Counted from the first letter of the stretch, positions 24,188 to 36,746 are shown. The stretch: DNA of 64,000 nucleotides from an uncultured Winogradskyella sp. (GCF_937958655.1 NZ_CALGNH010000013.1:1-64000), one strand, 5' to 3'. Translations and numbers: made by a program. The notes: generated by a model not told the origin, from the letters alone.

Positions 24188-27100
24188 TTAATTTCCGAAA
24201 TTATACCTTAACGTTATCCCAGATCTTAAAGAAGTTTGAGGAAAAGAGGTAGATATTGCAAAATCTGAAAACGTGTAATCAAAGTAGAAAATAGCGGTTA
24301 AGTTTTTACTAAATGCATAATCTGCAGTATACTTTAGGCCCCAAATAGTCTGACCAGCCGTTATTTGATTATTTTCTAAGTCTAAATACCTTATAATGGT
24401 TTTATTATCTCTTACGGAGATATCTGCTCGCATATTTAAATCGCTCTTAATCACCTGTTTTGCGCCTGCAAGTGCAGAACGTATTCTTAAATCCTTTATA
24501 CGGTACCCTAATCCCAGTGTGTACTCTTGCCCTTGTATTTCGGTCATTAAATTATTATCAAAACTGAGTGATAATAATCTATCTTTTTGGATTTCGGCTA
24601 GTACTTTAATTGAATTCTTCATCTCAAATTCTAATCGAATTAGAGGGCTAAACTGTTCTTCTAAATTAATATTGCTAAAGATTGTTCTCGCTTTAATATT
24701 TTCAGCTTGGTCTAAAGCATCCGCATTTTCTGGTGAGTTAAACGCAGCATCTAGATTATAGTCTTCAAAATCTAAATTAGTTCTAAACTGATTTATAGTA
24801 TATCGAGATCTGTATCCGTGTTGTATAGAAAAACGTCTAAAGGTTTTCTTAAACCACGGAATTTTCATTAAACCGGTATACTTTAACGTCCAGTTTGGTA
24901 TTGGAATATCTCTAAATGCACTTGTAGTGATCTTGTCTGGATTTGTACCTTGATATGCCGATAAAAAAGCGGGTATTAATACACGCTGGCTATTTTTACC
25001 AAAACCTTCTGGAAAGCCTTCTGCATCTGTACCAAACGGTGTGTTACCGTAGAATTCTCTGGCCAACCTATTGGCTATAATTAAACGATTTGCTCTAAAA
25101 TCATCAAACGTAGCAGATTGTGTGTCGTCACTTTTACTAAATGCTGTTTTTACTAAGGCTGTTGATATATTAAAATTACCAAATGAATTTGTTACAAGGT
25201 CATCATACTCATCGCTAAGGCCATCATTGTTAGTGTCTAATCCTCTAAAATTTTCTGTAAGATTTTCAGCATAAGTCCTATTACCAATTAAATCGATTTT
25301 TAAATCTCTCATTGGTTCAATATTTACAGAATAGTCTAATGCTTTGTTAGTAATTTCAGTGTATTGTTGGTTAAACTGACCAAACGTTGTAAGCCAACCA
25401 TTTCTGGCCACCACATCTCTTATATCACGCTGACTACCAAACGTATAACCTAAAGTTGGTCGAAGTGTCCCTACAAAACCAGGAGTTGGTAAGTATCCTG
25501 GTAAAAACGTTCCATTATTTTCTGTATACCCAAATTGTATACGCTTAACCATGGTAATAATATCCACCAACGTATTATAAGCTTTTTTACCCGAACTCAG
25601 TTTATTTGGTTTTTTAGCGTTATCTGCAACTGTTTTAGAATCTCTATTTGTCCCTCGCTTTGCCGGAGTTGCTCCTCTAGATCGTCCTCTGCCACGCTGA
25701 TTTCCTTTTCTAACTAAGCCAATAGACTTATAAAAGGTTTCCATATTAAGCGTTGAGTTAATATTATGGGTGTTAGAATTCTGAATAGAATGTCCTAAAT
25801 TAAAAGAATTAAAGGTACCTGGATTATTAGGATCCTCGAGCTGCAAACCTTCATTTAAATCAGACCCTTTTTGCCATTGAAACGAGCCATTGTAAGCATA
25901 AGTCGTTCTTAAAAAACTTAATGCTGGTATTTTATATAAGGGCAGTTCATAGTTAACCTGAATCTGTTGGGTTTGAAAATTTGGATCTCCTAAATCAAAG
26001 AAACCATCCCAGACGTCTAATGATGGGTCTTGCCTACCATTAATACGATTATCAATAAAATAGTTTCTAACAATGTTAGAATTTGCTGCAGTAAAATTAA
26101 GACTTAAGGCATCCGTAAGGTTATAATTTATGGCATATTGAAAATCGAAGGTGTAATTTCTTCTAAACAGTTCTTCTATACCAATATTATTACCACCAAG
26201 TTCTACTTCTCTAAATCGTTGTTTACTAAACTGTCTGTTTATATCTGTATTTACAGAAAAATTTGTTGGTACTGGGTTAAAATTGAAGTCTTTTAAAATT
26301 TTCCAATACTTGCCAGTAAATAGGGAATCATTCTTTTTAAATGGTTCTATCTTAAGAGGTTCAAACGCATAATTATAATTAACCCCTGCTCTTATATTTT
26401 GGTCTAAAGAATTTTCAATTTCAAAATCGCGGTGTTCTACTTTATTGTAGGAATAGTTGAAGGTTAAATTTTCTACATCATAAAAGTTCTTTTTAGCCTC
26501 ACCTGTTTTTTGCTTGCGTACTCCAATAAAATTGATGCTTTTTCGCTTGGTATAATCTTCGGACTGGTTTCTAATCCGTTCTTCATCTTCGGCAGTATCT
26601 GCGGCATCTAAGCGCGACTCTAGGGTTAGATCATTGTAAAACTGATCGAACTTTGGTGTTACTAATTCTTCACTTTGTGCGTAATTAAAAGGAATTTGCA
26701 AACCCCATTTTTTGGGTAATAATTGTCCTAATTGTACATTAGTAACAACGTCGTATTGTTGCACATCCTCTAAGCTGCGCTCGTTTGGCCCTTGGTCTAT
26801 ACCTCCAAAACCTATAGTACTTCGTCTGCCAGTTGCACTTATATCTGCAAAATCTGCGATGTTTGAATCCATACTCACTACGGCTGCCCAACCTCCTTCA
26901 TTTTCTAAACCAGACATACGTAACTCATTAAACCAAACCTCACCACAAGCGTTACCACCAATACCAGAATTTTTAACACCTACCATGAGGACTCTAATAT
27001 TACCAAAATTAGGATTTCCCTTAATAGCAACACGTTGCTGCCCAATTGGTAAAGGTGCAAACTCTAATACCGGAGTTGTATTTAACTCTCCATTAATAAC

Positions 27101-30100
27101 ATCGTAAAATGTTGGATCTTCCTCGGCAAGTGTTTGGTTAGATATGCCTTCGGATTTAATGCGTTGAAGCACCTCTAATGACATGTTTATTTCATTGACT
27201 TCTGGCCATATACGCTGATCTAACGGAAGACTAGAATCTACAAAATCTGAGGGTTGCAATGGCACTTCTATTTGATAAAAGTTTTGTGTAAAGTCATTAC
27301 CCATTCTAATAAAAGCCACTAACTCTCCTGGCTCAAGTGTTTCTCCTTCTTGTGCTTCTGCATGTAAGAACATACGCAAGTTTTTATACTGACGCATATC
27401 TACATTAATATTTTTAAATACACCTCTAGAATCTTGGCGTTCTAAATCACAGGCTTGCAATACTAAAGACTGCTCATTTTGTCTTATAATATTATTATTG
27501 TTATTTAGTTCTTCTCGTCTAACTCCAGGCGGAATAACATAGCGATCTCCATTTTCTTGTTCTCCGATTATAGCTACATTAAATTCTGCATCGGCACTAT
27601 TGTTTGCAGGGTTATTATCTAAATCTAAAGTATAGCGTCTCCAGTCGCTACGCACTAAATCTAAAGTAGCGAAACGTAAAAACGTTTCTTCAGTAAATTC
27701 TTTTAAAAATAGACGTGCAAAACGCACAGATCTTATATCACTAATACCACCTATACGCCTTGTTTCTTCATTTATTGGCAACCGATATTGATACCATGTA
27801 ACATCCCTTTGGTCGCCATTAGGTAAGGTGACTGTGCGCTGCTTTATATCGTTAATCTGGGGGTTATTAATATTAAGGTTATTTGGATTCATTTCCACCT
27901 CATACTCAAAATAACTATCAATAGTATTCATGGTGTTGTCTCTATTGATATCTTCTACATCTGGTTGGGTTGTTGCACCTCTATTGGTATCGGTGAACAC
28001 ATCTGGCGTATTCCCTTGCTGCCCATTATAACGCTTATAACGCTCAAAAATATTACCTTCCGTATTTAAATAATAATTATAGTTGTCGTTGGATGGATCT
28101 TCTCCAAATTGGGCTCCAAAGGCAGCAATTTCTTCGGCATCGTCATAACCGTCATAACCAACATCTTGGTTCGCTCTTTCATCTCCTGTAGTAGCAAATG
28201 TGTATATTAAAGATTGGTTTTGTGGCACAACACCACCAAAAACGGTTGGATTTAGAAATGAAACATCACCATCTTCTGGCAAACCATTTTCGTATTGTTT
28301 ATTGCCATCCTTAAGGACATCTTCAGAAATATTACCAAGGTTAATGAGTAATTTTCCACCTTGATTATTTGGGTTATCTAAAAATGGATCTTGTACCCAA
28401 AACTCAATATATTCAACGTTAGCTTGCTCAAAATCTGTAGATGCAATCTGTCTGGTTATACCTGCCCAGCTTTCAGTAGGGTCTAAAGGCATATTATTAG
28501 CAGCCATAGGATCAAAGTTGTAAGGCCCACGTTCGGTTGGGTAATACGCTAAATCTAAAGTATTTATAACTGAGGTTTGCCCTTGTACTATATCAATTTC
28601 TGGAAAAATTTCATCAATAAATACACGTCTGGTATATAAGTTAGATATATCATCTTCCGTAATCCCGTCTGGTCTTTGATTACTAAAAAAGATGGGATCA
28701 ATTGTATACCAATTTAAAAAGGCTCTGTTAAAACCATTTTCTATACCTGCGGCAGACTCTGGGTCATCTACACCATCACCATCTAAGTCTGTTGGTCTAC
28801 TAGATAAAAACCAAGACAATGGACTCAATAAATCTATAGAACCTTGTGTTCCTTCAAAATCATCAATATATGCTGTTGCTTCTCCATTAAAATCGGTACC
28901 ATTAGGTGCACCTGGAAGTAAATACGCAAACTCACCTCTTAACGATAAATTAGAAGGCACATCCGTATCTATATTTGGCAGTTTATTTGCTAAACGCGTT
29001 AGAAACGGTACCTCAGTAGAATAATTACCATTAAATCCAAAAATGGTATTGTTAATTGGTTCTGAGTTAAAGTTTGCTTTTTGAGTAATTGGTCGTTCAT
29101 TAAGATTTAATAACGTTGCTCCCAGTACGAAATTTTCGTTAAACTGGTGCTCTATATTTAAACCTGTAAATCGTCTGGTTTGCTGTCCGAATACAGCATT
29201 GTTTTCTACAGAAACATCTATTGGTGTGTTAGATGCTTTTAAGGCTTCGTCTAATATTTCTACTCGGCCTAGCTGATAATTAACGGTATAATCTACACCT
29301 TCTACCAAAACACGACCACCTGCGGTAACTCTCACAGAGCCTCTTGGTACATTAAATGCTCCTATAGGAATACCTCCATCACCACCACTGCTCTTAAAAC
29401 GTCCTTTAATTTGAAACTTGTTTTTCTTTGCCTCGTCTAAGGCGGCTATTTTGGTTGATTTATATAATAAATCGTATACATATTTTTCTTGGTTCTCATT
29501 GGGATAGGTATCTTGCTCGTAATCTACTTCGTTATTACTTGGATTGTTATCATCATCTAATACATCAAACAAATAACGTCCAAATGGTTCAGTTTTAGTA
29601 AAAATTATCTTTCCATTTTGTGTAAGTACCGTCAATCCAGGCACATAGTCGAAGAAGCCATCACCACCTTCTTGTGGGTCATTATTAAAATTAAGTCGGT
29701 CTAAATGAAATAAGCGTATTAAAGGGGTTTCATTAATAGCCGAGTCATCACTATCAAAAGGTGTATTGTTATCAAACGTTGGAAATTGAGTTCCTTCTAC
29801 AGGTAGAATATAATTTACTGGTGAGGCCTCTGTATAAAATATATTTAATCTAAAATCTTCCTGACTTAGTTGAAATGCACCAGTATCGTAGATATTCTTC
29901 ATCATTAAGTCCCAAATTGGCTGATCTACAGCGGTTACTGCACTCTTTAGCATTTTTAAGACTAAACTTTGGTTATTTACAACTTGGTTACCATTTTCAA
30001 CATCATTATTAACTTGAGTTGCATCTACTCCATCATTGGCAAATTCACCAACCTGAAAAACTTCTCCTCCTCTTGTATATTGAAATGCAACCGCTAATAC

Positions 30101-31483
30101 TTCATCATTAAGAAGCCTTTGGTTAAGCGATATATACCCTAACTCGGAGTGTAATACGTAGTCTTGGCCTTCAATAAGTTTACGAGCTGCTTCCAATTTT
30201 CCAAAATCAAACCCCTCATTTACTGGTACTTGCACACCAGCTTCTACATTGGTAATATTTCTAACAGCATCTGTTAATAAAGAACCTGAACCGCCTATAT
30301 TTGTTGGATCAAATTCGTTATTACCATTATCTGGCAAGGCTCCTGAAGCTACATTAACAAAGCCAGCAGGTTGCGGATCTAATCCGATATTGACGGGTTC
30401 TGACTCTCCAAGATCTTGAAAAGCCACAACATTTCTTACATTTTCCGTTTGATTGTTTCTGTTAGTAACCCAGACTTCTACTCTGGTAATTTGTAAACCT
30501 TGATTATCTATAAATGGATATTGTAAAAGTGCTTTATCGTAAGTATCTCTAAAATAATGCGCTAAGAAATAATGCCTGTTTTCGTCGTAATCCCTTGCAA
30601 AAAACTCAAACTCTTCTAACGTTCCTCCTCCTTGTGCTGTAACAGACCGTGACTGTGATTGCTGCTCAGAAAATACAGCTGTTACTCGTGTTTTACCAAA
30701 TTGTAATTCAGTCTTTACACCAAATAAACTCTGCGCACCGTTAATTAAAGAACTGTTTAATGGCATATTAACATTACCAACCTCGATCTTTCTTACGATA
30801 TCATCTTCCGTTGGCGTATATTCTAACTTTACGAGTTGCTGAAAATCGAACGTAGCCTCAGTGTCATAATTTGCGGTAACTTGTAATCTTGTACCAACTT
30901 TACCTAGTAAACTTAAACCTATTCGCTGATCGAAATCAAACGTAAAATTGGTTCTGTTTCTTGGCGAAAATGAAGGGTTATCTTGCCTAGAAAATAGCAC
31001 GCCTAAATCTACCTCGGCATATCCACTCGGAATAACACTAATGGTATTACCACCAAAAATGGTTTCGAACAAATCTGAATTTACATAGAATTCTGGTAAT
31101 AGATTCTTTTGAGCTTCTTCTGAGCCTTCTTTTTGTCCGGCAGCAGCATCTGCCATTTGCTTGTAATAGTCTTTTAATTTTTCTTGTAAAACTAATTTCT
31201 GAAATTCGTCAGGTGTTAGTATTAAGGGATAATTGATATTAAAATTTCCTATTTTTTCTGTGTAGACATAGCGATCTAAAATAGGGTCATACGTATATTT
31301 TGAAACAATACTATTTGGGTTTGGCATTTTTAATTTACCAAATGCAAATATGGTCTTAGTAGAGTCTTGTATTTGTTCGGTTTCTTGAGCATTAGAGCTT
31401 AAGGACACTAGCAAAATCAACACCAAAAGGCATAAGCAACTAAAAGACTTAATTTGATTATAGTTAGTTTTATTCAATATCAT
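24188..31483 (-). CDS. sprA: SprA, giant outer-membrane translocon of the type IX secretion system
   Basis: SprA (Sov in Porphyromonas) is the very large single-chain beta-barrel through which type IX substrates cross the outer membrane; it is needed for gliding in flavobacteria. The 2431-residue length fits the family. A signal peptide ([18 protein letters not shown]) leads to a helical N-terminal part, then repeated stretches of alternating polar/aromatic barrel strands, with characteristic segments such as [33 protein letters not shown] and a C-terminal strand ending LRYNFGN. The frame is intact over 7.3 kb. The start ATG shares one base with the ruvA stop (TAATG), so translation is probably coupled to ruvA. 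This neighbourhood is usual for Flavobacteriaceae as I recall it. Confidence 0.96.
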   Translation of the reverse strand: MILNKTNYNQIKSFSCLCLLVLILLVSLSSNAQETEQIQDSTKTIFAFGKLKMPNPNSIVSKYTYDPILDRYVYTEKIGNFNINYPLILTPDEFQKLVLQEKLKDYYKQMADAAAGQKEGSEEAQKNLLPEFYVNSDLFETIFGGNTISVIPSGYAEVDLGVLFSRQDNPSFSPRNRTNFTFDFDQRIGLSLLGKVGTRLQVTANYDTEATFDFQQLVKLEYTPTEDDIVRKIEVGNVNMPLNSSLINGAQSLFGVKTELQFGKTRVTAVFSEQQSQSRSVTAQGGGTLEEFEFFARDYDENRHYFLAHYFRDTYDKALLQYPFIDNQGLQITRVEVWVTNRNNQTENVRNVVAFQDLGESEPVNIGLDPQPAGFVNVASGALPDNGNNEFDPTNIGGSGSLLTDAVRNITNVEAGVQVPVNEGFDFGKLEAARKLIEGQDYVLHSELGYISLNQRLLNDEVLAVAFQYTRGGEVFQVGEFANDGVDATQVNNDVENGNQVVNNQSLVLKMLKSAVTAVDQPIWDLMMKNIYDTGAFQLSQEDFRLNIFYTEASPVNYILPVEGTQFPTFDNNTPFDSDDSAINETPLIRLFHLDRLNFNNDPQEGGDGFFDYVPGLTVLTQNGKIIFTKTEPFGRYLFDVLDDDNNPSNNEVDYEQDTYPNENQEKYVYDLLYKSTKIAALDEAKKNKFQIKGRFKSSGGDGGIPIGAFNVPRGSVRVTAGGRVLVEGVDYTVNYQLGRVEILDEALKASNTPIDVSVENNAVFGQQTRRFTGLNIEHQFNENFVLGATLLNLNERPITQKANFNSEPINNTIFGFNGNYSTEVPFLTRLANKLPNIDTDVPSNLSLRGEFAYLLPGAPNGTDFNGEATAYIDDFEGTQGSIDLLSPLSWFLSSRPTDLDGDGVDDPESAAGIENGFNRAFLNWYTIDPIFFSNQRPDGITEDDISNLYTRRVFIDEIFPEIDIVQGQTSVINTLDLAYYPTERGPYNFDPMAANNMPLDPTESWAGITRQIASTDFEQANVEYIEFWVQDPFLDNPNNQGGKLLINLGNISEDVLKDGNKQYENGLPEDGDVSFLNPTVFGGVVPQNQSLIYTFATTGDERANQDVGYDGYDDAEEIAAFGAQFGEDPSNDNYNYYLNTEGNIFERYKRYNGQQGNTPDVFTDTNRGATTQPDVEDINRDNTMNTIDSYFEYEVEMNPNNLNINNPQINDIKQRTVTLPNGDQRDVTWYQYRLPINEETRRIGGISDIRSVRFARLFLKEFTEETFLRFATLDLVRSDWRRYTLDLDNNPANNSADAEFNVAIIGEQENGDRYVIPPGVRREELNNNNNIIRQNEQSLVLQACDLERQDSRGVFKNINVDMRQYKNLRMFLHAEAQEGETLEPGELVAFIRMGNDFTQNFYQIEVPLQPSDFVDSSLPLDQRIWPEVNEINMSLEVLQRIKSEGISNQTLAEEDPTFYDVINGELNTTPVLEFAPLPIGQQRVAIKGNPNFGNIRVLMVGVKNSGIGGNACGEVWFNELRMSGLENEGGWAAVVSMDSNIADFADISATGRRSTIGFGGIDQGPNERSLEDVQQYDVVTNVQLGQLLPKKWGLQIPFNYAQSEELVTPKFDQFYNDLTLESRLDAADTAEDEERIRNQSEDYTKRKSINFIGVRKQKTGEAKKNFYDVENLTFNYSYNKVEHRDFEIENSLDQNIRAGVNYNYAFEPLKIEPFKKNDSLFTGKYWKILKDFNFNPVPTNFSVNTDINRQFSKQRFREVELGGNNIGIEELFRRNYTFDFQYAINYNLTDALSLNFTAANSNIVRNYFIDNRINGRQDPSLDVWDGFFDLGDPNFQTQQIQVNYELPLYKIPALSFLRTTYAYNGSFQWQKGSDLNEGLQLEDPNNPGTFNSFNLGHSIQNSNTHNINSTLNMETFYKSIGLVRKGNQRGRGRSRGATPAKRGTNRDSKTVADNAKKPNKLSSGKKAYNTLVDIITMVKRIQFGYTENNGTFLPGYLPTPGFVGTLRPTLGYTFGSQRDIRDVVARNGWLTTFGQFNQQYTEITNKALDYSVNIEPMRDLKIDLIGNRTYAENLTENFRGLDTNNDGLSDEYDDLVTNSFGNFNISTALVKTAFSKSDDTQSATFDDFRANRLIIANRLAREFYGNTPFGTDAEGFPEGFGKNSQRVLIPAFLSAYQGTNPDKITTSAFRDIPIPNWTLKYTGLMKIPWFKKTFRRFSIQHGYRSRYTINQFRTNLDFEDYNLDAAFNSPENADALDQAENIKARTIFSNINLEEQFSPLIRLEFEMKNSIKVLAEIQKDRLLSLSFDNNLMTEIQGQEYTLGLGYRIKDLRIRSALAGAKQVIKSDLNMRADISVRDNKTIIRYLDLENNQITAGQTIWGLKYTADYAFSKNLTAIFYFDYTFSDFAISTSFPQTSLRSGITLRYNFGN

Positions 31484-32064
31484 TATAACTTTTTGAGAGC
31501 TTCTTTAATAATTTGCTCAACCTGTGCTTCTGGTTCAAATTTAACTATAGCATCCACAACTTTTTCGGACTGTTTTTTATTAAACCCTAAAACTTCTAAT
31601 GCAGATAACGCCTCATCTTTGTTAGTATTGTTTGGTATTAAAGAAAGTTCATCTATTCCATAAACTTTTAACACTTTATCTTTTAGATCTAAGATAACAC
31701 GTTGTGCTGTTTTAGCTCCAATACCTTTAACACTTTGGATTAATGCTACGTTTTCTGAAGCAATGCCATCTTTTATTTGTTCTGGCGTTAAGGATGATAG
31801 CATTGTGCGTGCCGTATTGGCACCTATACCACTAACAGAAATTAGTAATTTGAAAATTTCGCGTTCTACTTTAGACGAAAAACCAAATAAACTATGAGCA
31901 TCTTCTCTTACTTGTAAATACGTGTACAATCTAAGGTTTTCTCTATCTGGGATTTGAGAAAAGGTATGTAAGGATATATTTATAAAATAGCCCACACCAT
32001 TGCAATCTATAACAACATCTGTAGGATTTTTTTCAACAAGTTTCCCCTCTATGTGAGTAATCAT
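31483..32064 (-). CDS. ruvA: Holliday junction branch migration protein RuvA
   Basis: RuvA binds four-way junctions and loads RuvB for branch migration. The 193-residue protein starts MITHIEGKLVEKNPTDVVIDCNGVGY (OB-fold domain), followed by two helix-hairpin-helix motifs (LISVSGIGANTARTMLSS and IQSVKGIGAKTAQRVILDL) and a C-terminal RuvB-contact domain (KDEALSALEVLGFNKKQSEKVV). All family parts are present. It is first in a two-gene unit with sprA. ruvB lies separately at 35507-36529. Confidence 0.97.
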   Translation of the reverse strand: MITHIEGKLVEKNPTDVVIDCNGVGYFINISLHTFSQIPDRENLRLYTYLQVREDAHSLFGFSSKVEREIFKLLISVSGIGANTARTMLSSLTPEQIKDGIASENVALIQSVKGIGAKTAQRVILDLKDKVLKVYGIDELSLIPNNTNKDEALSALEVLGFNKKQSEKVVDAIVKFEPEAQVEQIIKEALKKL

Positions 32065-32085
32065 GAATAGTGATAGTTAGAAGTC

Positions 32086-32093
32086 CAAATGTA
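32086..32093 (-). promoter_or_regulatory. Possible -7 element for ruvA-sprA
   Basis: TACATTTG on the minus strand matches TAnnTTTG, 21 bases before the ruvA start. No TTG is found at the expected distance, so this is a partial match. It overlaps an inverted repeat (AAATGTAA...TTACATTT) that could itself be a protein site. Confidence 0.35.
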
Positions 32094-32136
32094 ATAAAAT
32101 TATTTACATTTAGTTATGGACTTTATAACTAAGGAT

Positions 32137-34422
32137 TTACTTTTTTTGTTGACGCTTTTTGCGTTCTTGCGCATCCACTACCGCAACAGTTACCATGTTT
32201 ACAATTTCATCTACACTTGCCCCTAATTGTAATATATGAACAGGCTTATTTAAACCTATCATTATTGGACCTATTGATTCTGCTTTATTGAGCTCCTTTA
32301 AAAGCTTATACGTAATATTAGCTGACCCCAAACTTGGAAAGATAAGCGTATTTACTTGTTTACCTGCGAGTTTAGAAAACGGGAAAATATCTTGAAGCAT
32401 TTTAGAATTTAGTGCAAAATCTATTTGTAATTCACCATCAACTGTCATATCTGGATAGGTATTATGCAAATAGGATACGGCTTCTTTCACTTTCTTTGCT
32501 TCTGGATTATCTGATGATCCAAAATTAGAATACGAGAGCATTGCAATAACAGGTTGAATCCCTAACATTTTAACGACCTTAGATGTCATATAGGCAATTT
32601 TAGCCAAATCATCTGCACTAGGATTTATGTTTATTGCTGTATCGCTTAAAAACATAGGTCCTCTTTGAGTCATCATAATATTTGTGGTTGCAATTCTGGT
32701 AACACCTTTGGCCTTTCCTATGAGTTCTAACATTGGCTTAACCACTTTAGGATAACTTGTGGTATAACCAGAAATTAAGGCATCTGCATCTCCTTCATTT
32801 ACCATCATAGCCGCAAAATAATCGCGCTCTCTCATAATTTTTCTGGCAAAATACTGAGTAACCCCTTTCCGCTTTTTACTTTTCCAATAGGCATCTGCAT
32901 ATTTATTTTTTCGCTCTAACTCTTCATCAGATTTGGGATCGATAATTTCAACCTTGGCATCAAACTCAATCTCTTTTTTTAATACCTCTATGGTATCTTT
33001 TCTTCCTAGAAGAATGGGTATTGCTATGCCCTCATCATATGTAATTTGTGCTGCCTTTAATACATCTAACTGATCTGCTTCAGCAAATACCACACGCTTA
33101 GGGCTTATTTTTGCTTTATTAGAAAGTAGCCGCACTAGCTTATTATCTGAGCCTAATCGTTCTAATAATTGATTTTTATAACGTTCCCAATCCTCTATAG
33201 GTTCTCTTGCTACACCACTTTCCATGGCCGCTTTTGCCACTGCAGGAGGTACTTCAGCAATAAGCCTAGGATCAAAAGGTTTTGGAATTATATAATCTCT
33301 ACCAAACGTTAGCTTGGTTTCTGAATAGGCAATATTTACTTGTTCAGGCACTGGTTCTTTGGCTAAATTAGACAAGGCCTTAACGGCAGCCATTTTCATG
33401 GCTTCGTTAATTTTAGTGGCTCTTACATCTAAAGCTCCTCTAAAAATAAAAGGAAATCCAAGTACGTTATTTACCTGATTAGGATAATCACTACGACCTG
33501 TAGCCATAATAATATCGTCTCTAGTATCTATGGCAAGTTTATAGTCTATTTCTGGGTTTGGGTTAGCCATAGCAAATACAATAGGATTTGCTGCCATTAA
33601 CTTTAGCATCTCTGGTGTTACAATGTCTGCCATAGATAATCCTATAAATACATCTGCATTAGCCATAGCTTCATCTAAGGTATCTATTTTTCTATCTGTA
33701 GCAAATTCTGCTTTCTGCGATGTTAAATTACCTCTATCCTTACGTATTACGCCTTTACTATCTAGCATTACTATATTTTCGCTTTTAGCGCCAAATGCCT
33801 GATACAAACGTGTGCATGAAATTGCTGCCGCACCGGCACCACTAACCACAATTTTTACGTCTTCAATATTTTTATCTGCCAGTTCTAAAGCATTGATAAG
33901 CGCTGCTGCCGAAATAATTGCCGTTCCATGCTGATCATCGTGCATCACAGGGATATCCAACTCTTCTTTTAAGCGCTGTTCAATTTCAAACGCTTCTGGT
34001 GCTTTAATGTCTTCAAGATTGATACCACCGAAAGTTGGAGCAATATTCTTTACAGTCTCTATAAATTCATCAACATTTTCTGTATTTACTTCAATATCAA
34101 AAACGTCTATATCTGCAAAGATTTTAAATAACAAACCTTTACCTTCCATCACTGGCTTAGAAGCTTCTGGTCCTATATTACCTAATCCTAAAACTGCTGT
34201 ACCGTTAGAAATTACAGCAACTAAATTTCCTTTAGCTGTGTATTTATAAACGTTATTCACATCCTTTTCTATTTCTAAACAAGGCTCAGCCACACCGGGT
34301 GAATAGGCTAAAGATAGATCGCGTTGAGATGCGTACTTTTTTGAAGGTACAACTTTTATCTTTCCTGGTGTGGGCTTAGCGTGGTATACTAAGGCTTCTA
34401 TGCGTTTGCTCTGTTTACTCAT
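32137..34422 (-). CDS. maeB: NADP-dependent malic enzyme with phosphotransacetylase-like domain
   Basis: MaeB decarboxylates malate to pyruvate with NADP reduction. The 761-residue protein has the malic enzyme N-terminal domain (YSPGVAEPCLEIEKD), the catalytic and metal-binding segment (MHDDQHGTAIISAAAL), the NAD(P)-binding domain (VVSGAGAAAISCTRLY) and, from about residue 430, a phosphate acetyltransferase-type domain (RVVFAEADQLDVLKAAQI, TNIMMTQRGPMFLSDTAININPS). In known MaeB proteins this second domain is regulatory (acetyl-CoA) rather than catalytic. It stands alone, with a TATCTTTG -7 candidate upstream. Confidence 0.96.
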   Translation of the reverse strand: MSKQSKRIEALVYHAKPTPGKIKVVPSKKYASQRDLSLAYSPGVAEPCLEIEKDVNNVYKYTAKGNLVAVISNGTAVLGLGNIGPEASKPVMEGKGLLFKIFADIDVFDIEVNTENVDEFIETVKNIAPTFGGINLEDIKAPEAFEIEQRLKEELDIPVMHDDQHGTAIISAAALINALELADKNIEDVKIVVSGAGAAAISCTRLYQAFGAKSENIVMLDSKGVIRKDRGNLTSQKAEFATDRKIDTLDEAMANADVFIGLSMADIVTPEMLKLMAANPIVFAMANPNPEIDYKLAIDTRDDIIMATGRSDYPNQVNNVLGFPFIFRGALDVRATKINEAMKMAAVKALSNLAKEPVPEQVNIAYSETKLTFGRDYIIPKPFDPRLIAEVPPAVAKAAMESGVAREPIEDWERYKNQLLERLGSDNKLVRLLSNKAKISPKRVVFAEADQLDVLKAAQITYDEGIAIPILLGRKDTIEVLKKEIEFDAKVEIIDPKSDEELERKNKYADAYWKSKKRKGVTQYFARKIMRERDYFAAMMVNEGDADALISGYTTSYPKVVKPMLELIGKAKGVTRIATTNIMMTQRGPMFLSDTAININPSADDLAKIAYMTSKVVKMLGIQPVIAMLSYSNFGSSDNPEAKKVKEAVSYLHNTYPDMTVDGELQIDFALNSKMLQDIFPFSKLAGKQVNTLIFPSLGSANITYKLLKELNKAESIGPIMIGLNKPVHILQLGASVDEIVNMVTVAVVDAQERKKRQQKK

Positions 34423-34442
34423 ATCTCAGTAGAATTGAACCG

Positions 34443-34450
34443 CAAAGATA
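34443..34450 (-). promoter_or_regulatory. Possible -7 element for maeB
   Basis: TATCTTTG on the minus strand, 20 bases before the maeB start codon, matches TAnnTTTG. At the -33 position only a T run is present, not TTG. Confidence 0.4.
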
Positions 34451-34490
34451 CACATTGATTATGGTTATGAAAATTAAGATTGTTTTAGTT

Positions 34491-35456
34491 CTAAGAATTT
34501 AAAAACTCAATATTCCGCTTTAACCCAGAAAACTTAGTCCGCTTAACAGCTGACTTTTTAAACACTTTTCTAAAGGTGTCTTCTGTAATCTCCTCCCAAT
34601 CTTTTTTGGTCATGGATAACAAATCAGGGTGTGGATTAAAGAGTGGTTCATTATGTGATTTTGAAAACCTATTCCAAGGGCAAACGTCTTGGCAAATGTC
34701 ACAACCGAACATCCAATCATCAAATTTACCTTTAAATTCTGTTGGAATATTGTTTTTAAGTTCTATCGTAAAATACGAAATACACTTACTGCCGTCAACC
34801 ACATAAGGCTCTACTATAGCTTCGGTTGGGCATGCATCTATACAAGCGGTACATGTGCCACAGTGATCCGTTACGGGTGTATCGTAGGCTAATTCTAAAT
34901 CGATAATCAATTCGGCTATAAAGTAAAACGAGCCAACTTGTTGCGTTAATAAATTAGAATGCTTCCCTACCCAACCTAATCCTGATTTTGCTGCCCAAGC
35001 TTTATCCAATACTGGAGCAGAATCTACAAATGCACGACCGTGGACTTCACCTATTTCCTCTTGTATGAATTGGAGTAATTGTTTCAGTTTGTCTTTTATT
35101 ACAAAATGGTAGTCTGTTCCGTAGGCATATTTAGACAGCTTATAGCTATTTGCCGTTTGCTCTTGGCTTGGATAGTAATTTAGCAACAAGGACACCACAC
35201 TTTTTGAGTCTTCTACTAGCAAGGTTGGGTCTAAGCGTTTATCAAAGTGGTTTTCCATGTAGCGCATTTCCCCGTGCATATTTTGGTTAAGCCACTTTTC
35301 TAATCTTGGTGCTTCTTCTTCTAAAAATTCAGCTTTACTGATGCCGCAAGACAAAAAACCGAGACGTTTGGCTTCGGTTTTGATGAGTGAAGCCCTTTCT
35401 CTAGCTCTTTCCCCAAGGGAAAGAGAACTCAGACTGGTTGCATTTCGCTTACTCAT
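34491..35456 (-). CDS. queG: Epoxyqueuosine reductase QueG
   Basis: QueG is the cobalamin and Fe-S enzyme for the last step of queuosine tRNA modification. The 321-residue protein has the substrate domain ([31 protein letters not shown]) and two [4Fe-4S] motifs ([16 protein letters not shown] and [13 protein letters not shown]). The catalytic region looks intact. The first 22 residues ([22 protein letters not shown]) are unusual: they are encoded by a short hairpin repeat of a type common between genes in this phylum, placed just before the conserved [20 protein letters not shown]. No better start codon is seen, so I keep the ATG at 35456. It follows ruvB by 50 bases. Confidence 0.95.
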   Translation of the reverse strand: MSKRNATSLSSLSLGERARERASLIKTEAKRLGFLSCGISKAEFLEEEAPRLEKWLNQNMHGEMRYMENHFDKRLDPTLLVEDSKSVVSLLLNYYPSQEQTANSYKLSKYAYGTDYHFVIKDKLKQLLQFIQEEIGEVHGRAFVDSAPVLDKAWAAKSGLGWVGKHSNLLTQQVGSFYFIAELIIDLELAYDTPVTDHCGTCTACIDACPTEAIVEPYVVDGSKCISYFTIELKNNIPTEFKGKFDDWMFGCDICQDVCPWNRFSKSHNEPLFNPHPDLLSMTKKDWEEITEDTFRKVFKKSAVKRTKFSGLKRNIEFLNS

Positions 35457-35500
35457 AATTTAAAGATTATAGAATTTCTTTCCCTTTGGGAAGCTAAGGA
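35403..35500. repeat. Pair of short palindromic repeats around the queG start
   Basis: Inside queG, CTCTTTCC-CCAAG-GGAAAGAG (35405-35425) is a perfect 8-bp stem. Between ruvB and queG, TTCCC-TTT-GGGAA (35480-35492) followed by CTAAGGATGAGC forms a second, shorter one. Both resemble the CCC/GGG-type dispersed intergenic palindromes I recall from Bacteroidota genomes. The first is translated as [14 protein letters not shown]. Confidence 0.55.
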
Positions 35501-35506
35501 TGAGCT

Positions 35507-36529
35507 TTAAAAAAGTCCTCCCTGTATTGGACCTTTTATTTTACCCAAATGCTTATAAGCTTGTTCTGTGACTTCTCGTCCACGCGGTGTTCGCATTATA
35601 AAACCTTGCTGAATTAAAAAAGGTTCATAAACTTCTTCTATGGTTTCGGCACTTTCACTAACCGCTGTTGCTAAAGTGGTAATACCAACCGGTCCTCCCT
35701 TAAATTTATCGATTATTGTGGTTAATATTTTATTATCCATTTCATCTAATCCATGGGCATCTACATTTAAGGCTTCTAGCGCAAATTTGGCAATTTCAAT
35801 ATCTATTTTACCATTACCTTTAATTTGAGCAAAATCTCTCACTCGCCTTAACAAAGCATTTGCTATTCTTGGCGTGCCTCTACTGCGTCCTGCAATTTCA
35901 ATAGCGGCTTCCATAGATATAGGCATGTTTAATATTGATGCGCTACGTTGTACTATGGTCGTTAATAAATCTGTTTTATAATATTGTAACCGACTACTAA
36001 TACCAAAACGAGCACGCATTGGCGCTGTTAGTAGACCAGACCGAGTTGTAGCGCCAACTAAAGTAAAAGGGTTAAGATTTATTTGAACCGTTCTAGCATT
36101 TGGACCAGATTCAATCATAATATCAATCTTATAGTCCTCCATTGCAGAATATAGGTATTCCTCTACTATAGGACTTAACCGATGGATTTCATCAATAAAT
36201 AGTACGTCTCTATCGTCTAAGTTTGTTAATAAACCTGCTAAATCACCTGGCTTATCTAACACTGGCCCAGAAGTCACTTTTATACCTACGCTAAGTTCGT
36301 TAGCTAGAATATGTGCTAATGTGGTTTTACCTAATCCTGGCGGGCCATGAAAGAGTGTGTGATCTAATGCCTCATCTCTAAGATTTGCAGCTTGAACAAA
36401 AACTAATAAATTTTCTAATACTTGATCTTGTCCAGTGAAGTCGTTAAAAGTTAACGGACGTAACTTTTTTTCTACATCTAGCTCTTCTGGGCTAAAGTTA
36501 TCGTTGGATGGATTTAGATTTTCGTTCAT
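35507..36529 (-). CDS. ruvB: Holliday junction DNA helicase RuvB
   Basis: RuvB is the AAA+ motor of Holliday junction branch migration. The 340-residue protein has Walker A ([12 protein letters not shown]), Walker B (VLFIDEIHR), the sensor region ([18 protein letters not shown]), the arginine finger area ([19 protein letters not shown]) and the C-terminal winged helix ([21 protein letters not shown]). The N-terminal part (ERPLTFNDF-type [12 protein letters not shown]) is normal. It is followed by queG on the same strand. Confidence 0.97.
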   Translation of the reverse strand: MNENLNPSNDNFSPEELDVEKKLRPLTFNDFTGQDQVLENLLVFVQAANLRDEALDHTLFHGPPGLGKTTLAHILANELSVGIKVTSGPVLDKPGDLAGLLTNLDDRDVLFIDEIHRLSPIVEEYLYSAMEDYKIDIMIESGPNARTVQINLNPFTLVGATTRSGLLTAPMRARFGISSRLQYYKTDLLTTIVQRSASILNMPISMEAAIEIAGRSRGTPRIANALLRRVRDFAQIKGNGKIDIEIAKFALEALNVDAHGLDEMDNKILTTIIDKFKGGPVGITTLATAVSESAETIEEVYEPFLIQQGFIMRTPRGREVTEQAYKHLGKIKGPIQGGLF

Positions 36530-36746
36530 CTTTAGTTCCTGAGAAAGTAGGAATCTTTATAAATTATATATTAAAAATTCTAAAGCAACGCTTAGACAAG
36601 CTTAGCGTAACAGTTAAGAATGACAGCCATAACAACTAGTTAAATAAAATCTGCCTAAACAAATATAAAGAAAAAGACCTTTGGAAACTATCAGCTATCC
36701 AAAGGTCTTTTCTATTCTTTTGTAAGATCTCTTTTTTTAAAAAGAT
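36530..36746. other. Intergenic region between ctaD and ruvB
   Basis: These 217 bases hold the terminator of the respiratory operon (36672-36711) and presumably the ruvB promoter. A short imperfect palindrome (ACGCTTAG...CTTAGCGT) lies near 36586-36608. I see no gene in it. Confidence 0.5.
36672..36711 (-). terminator. Terminator at the end of the act-cta respiratory operon
   Basis: A 14-bp stem (AAAAGACCTTTGGA with TCCAAAGGTCTTTT) encloses a 12-base loop, and a T-rich run follows on the minus strand. It lies 35 bases after the ctaD stop codon. Confidence 0.92.
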
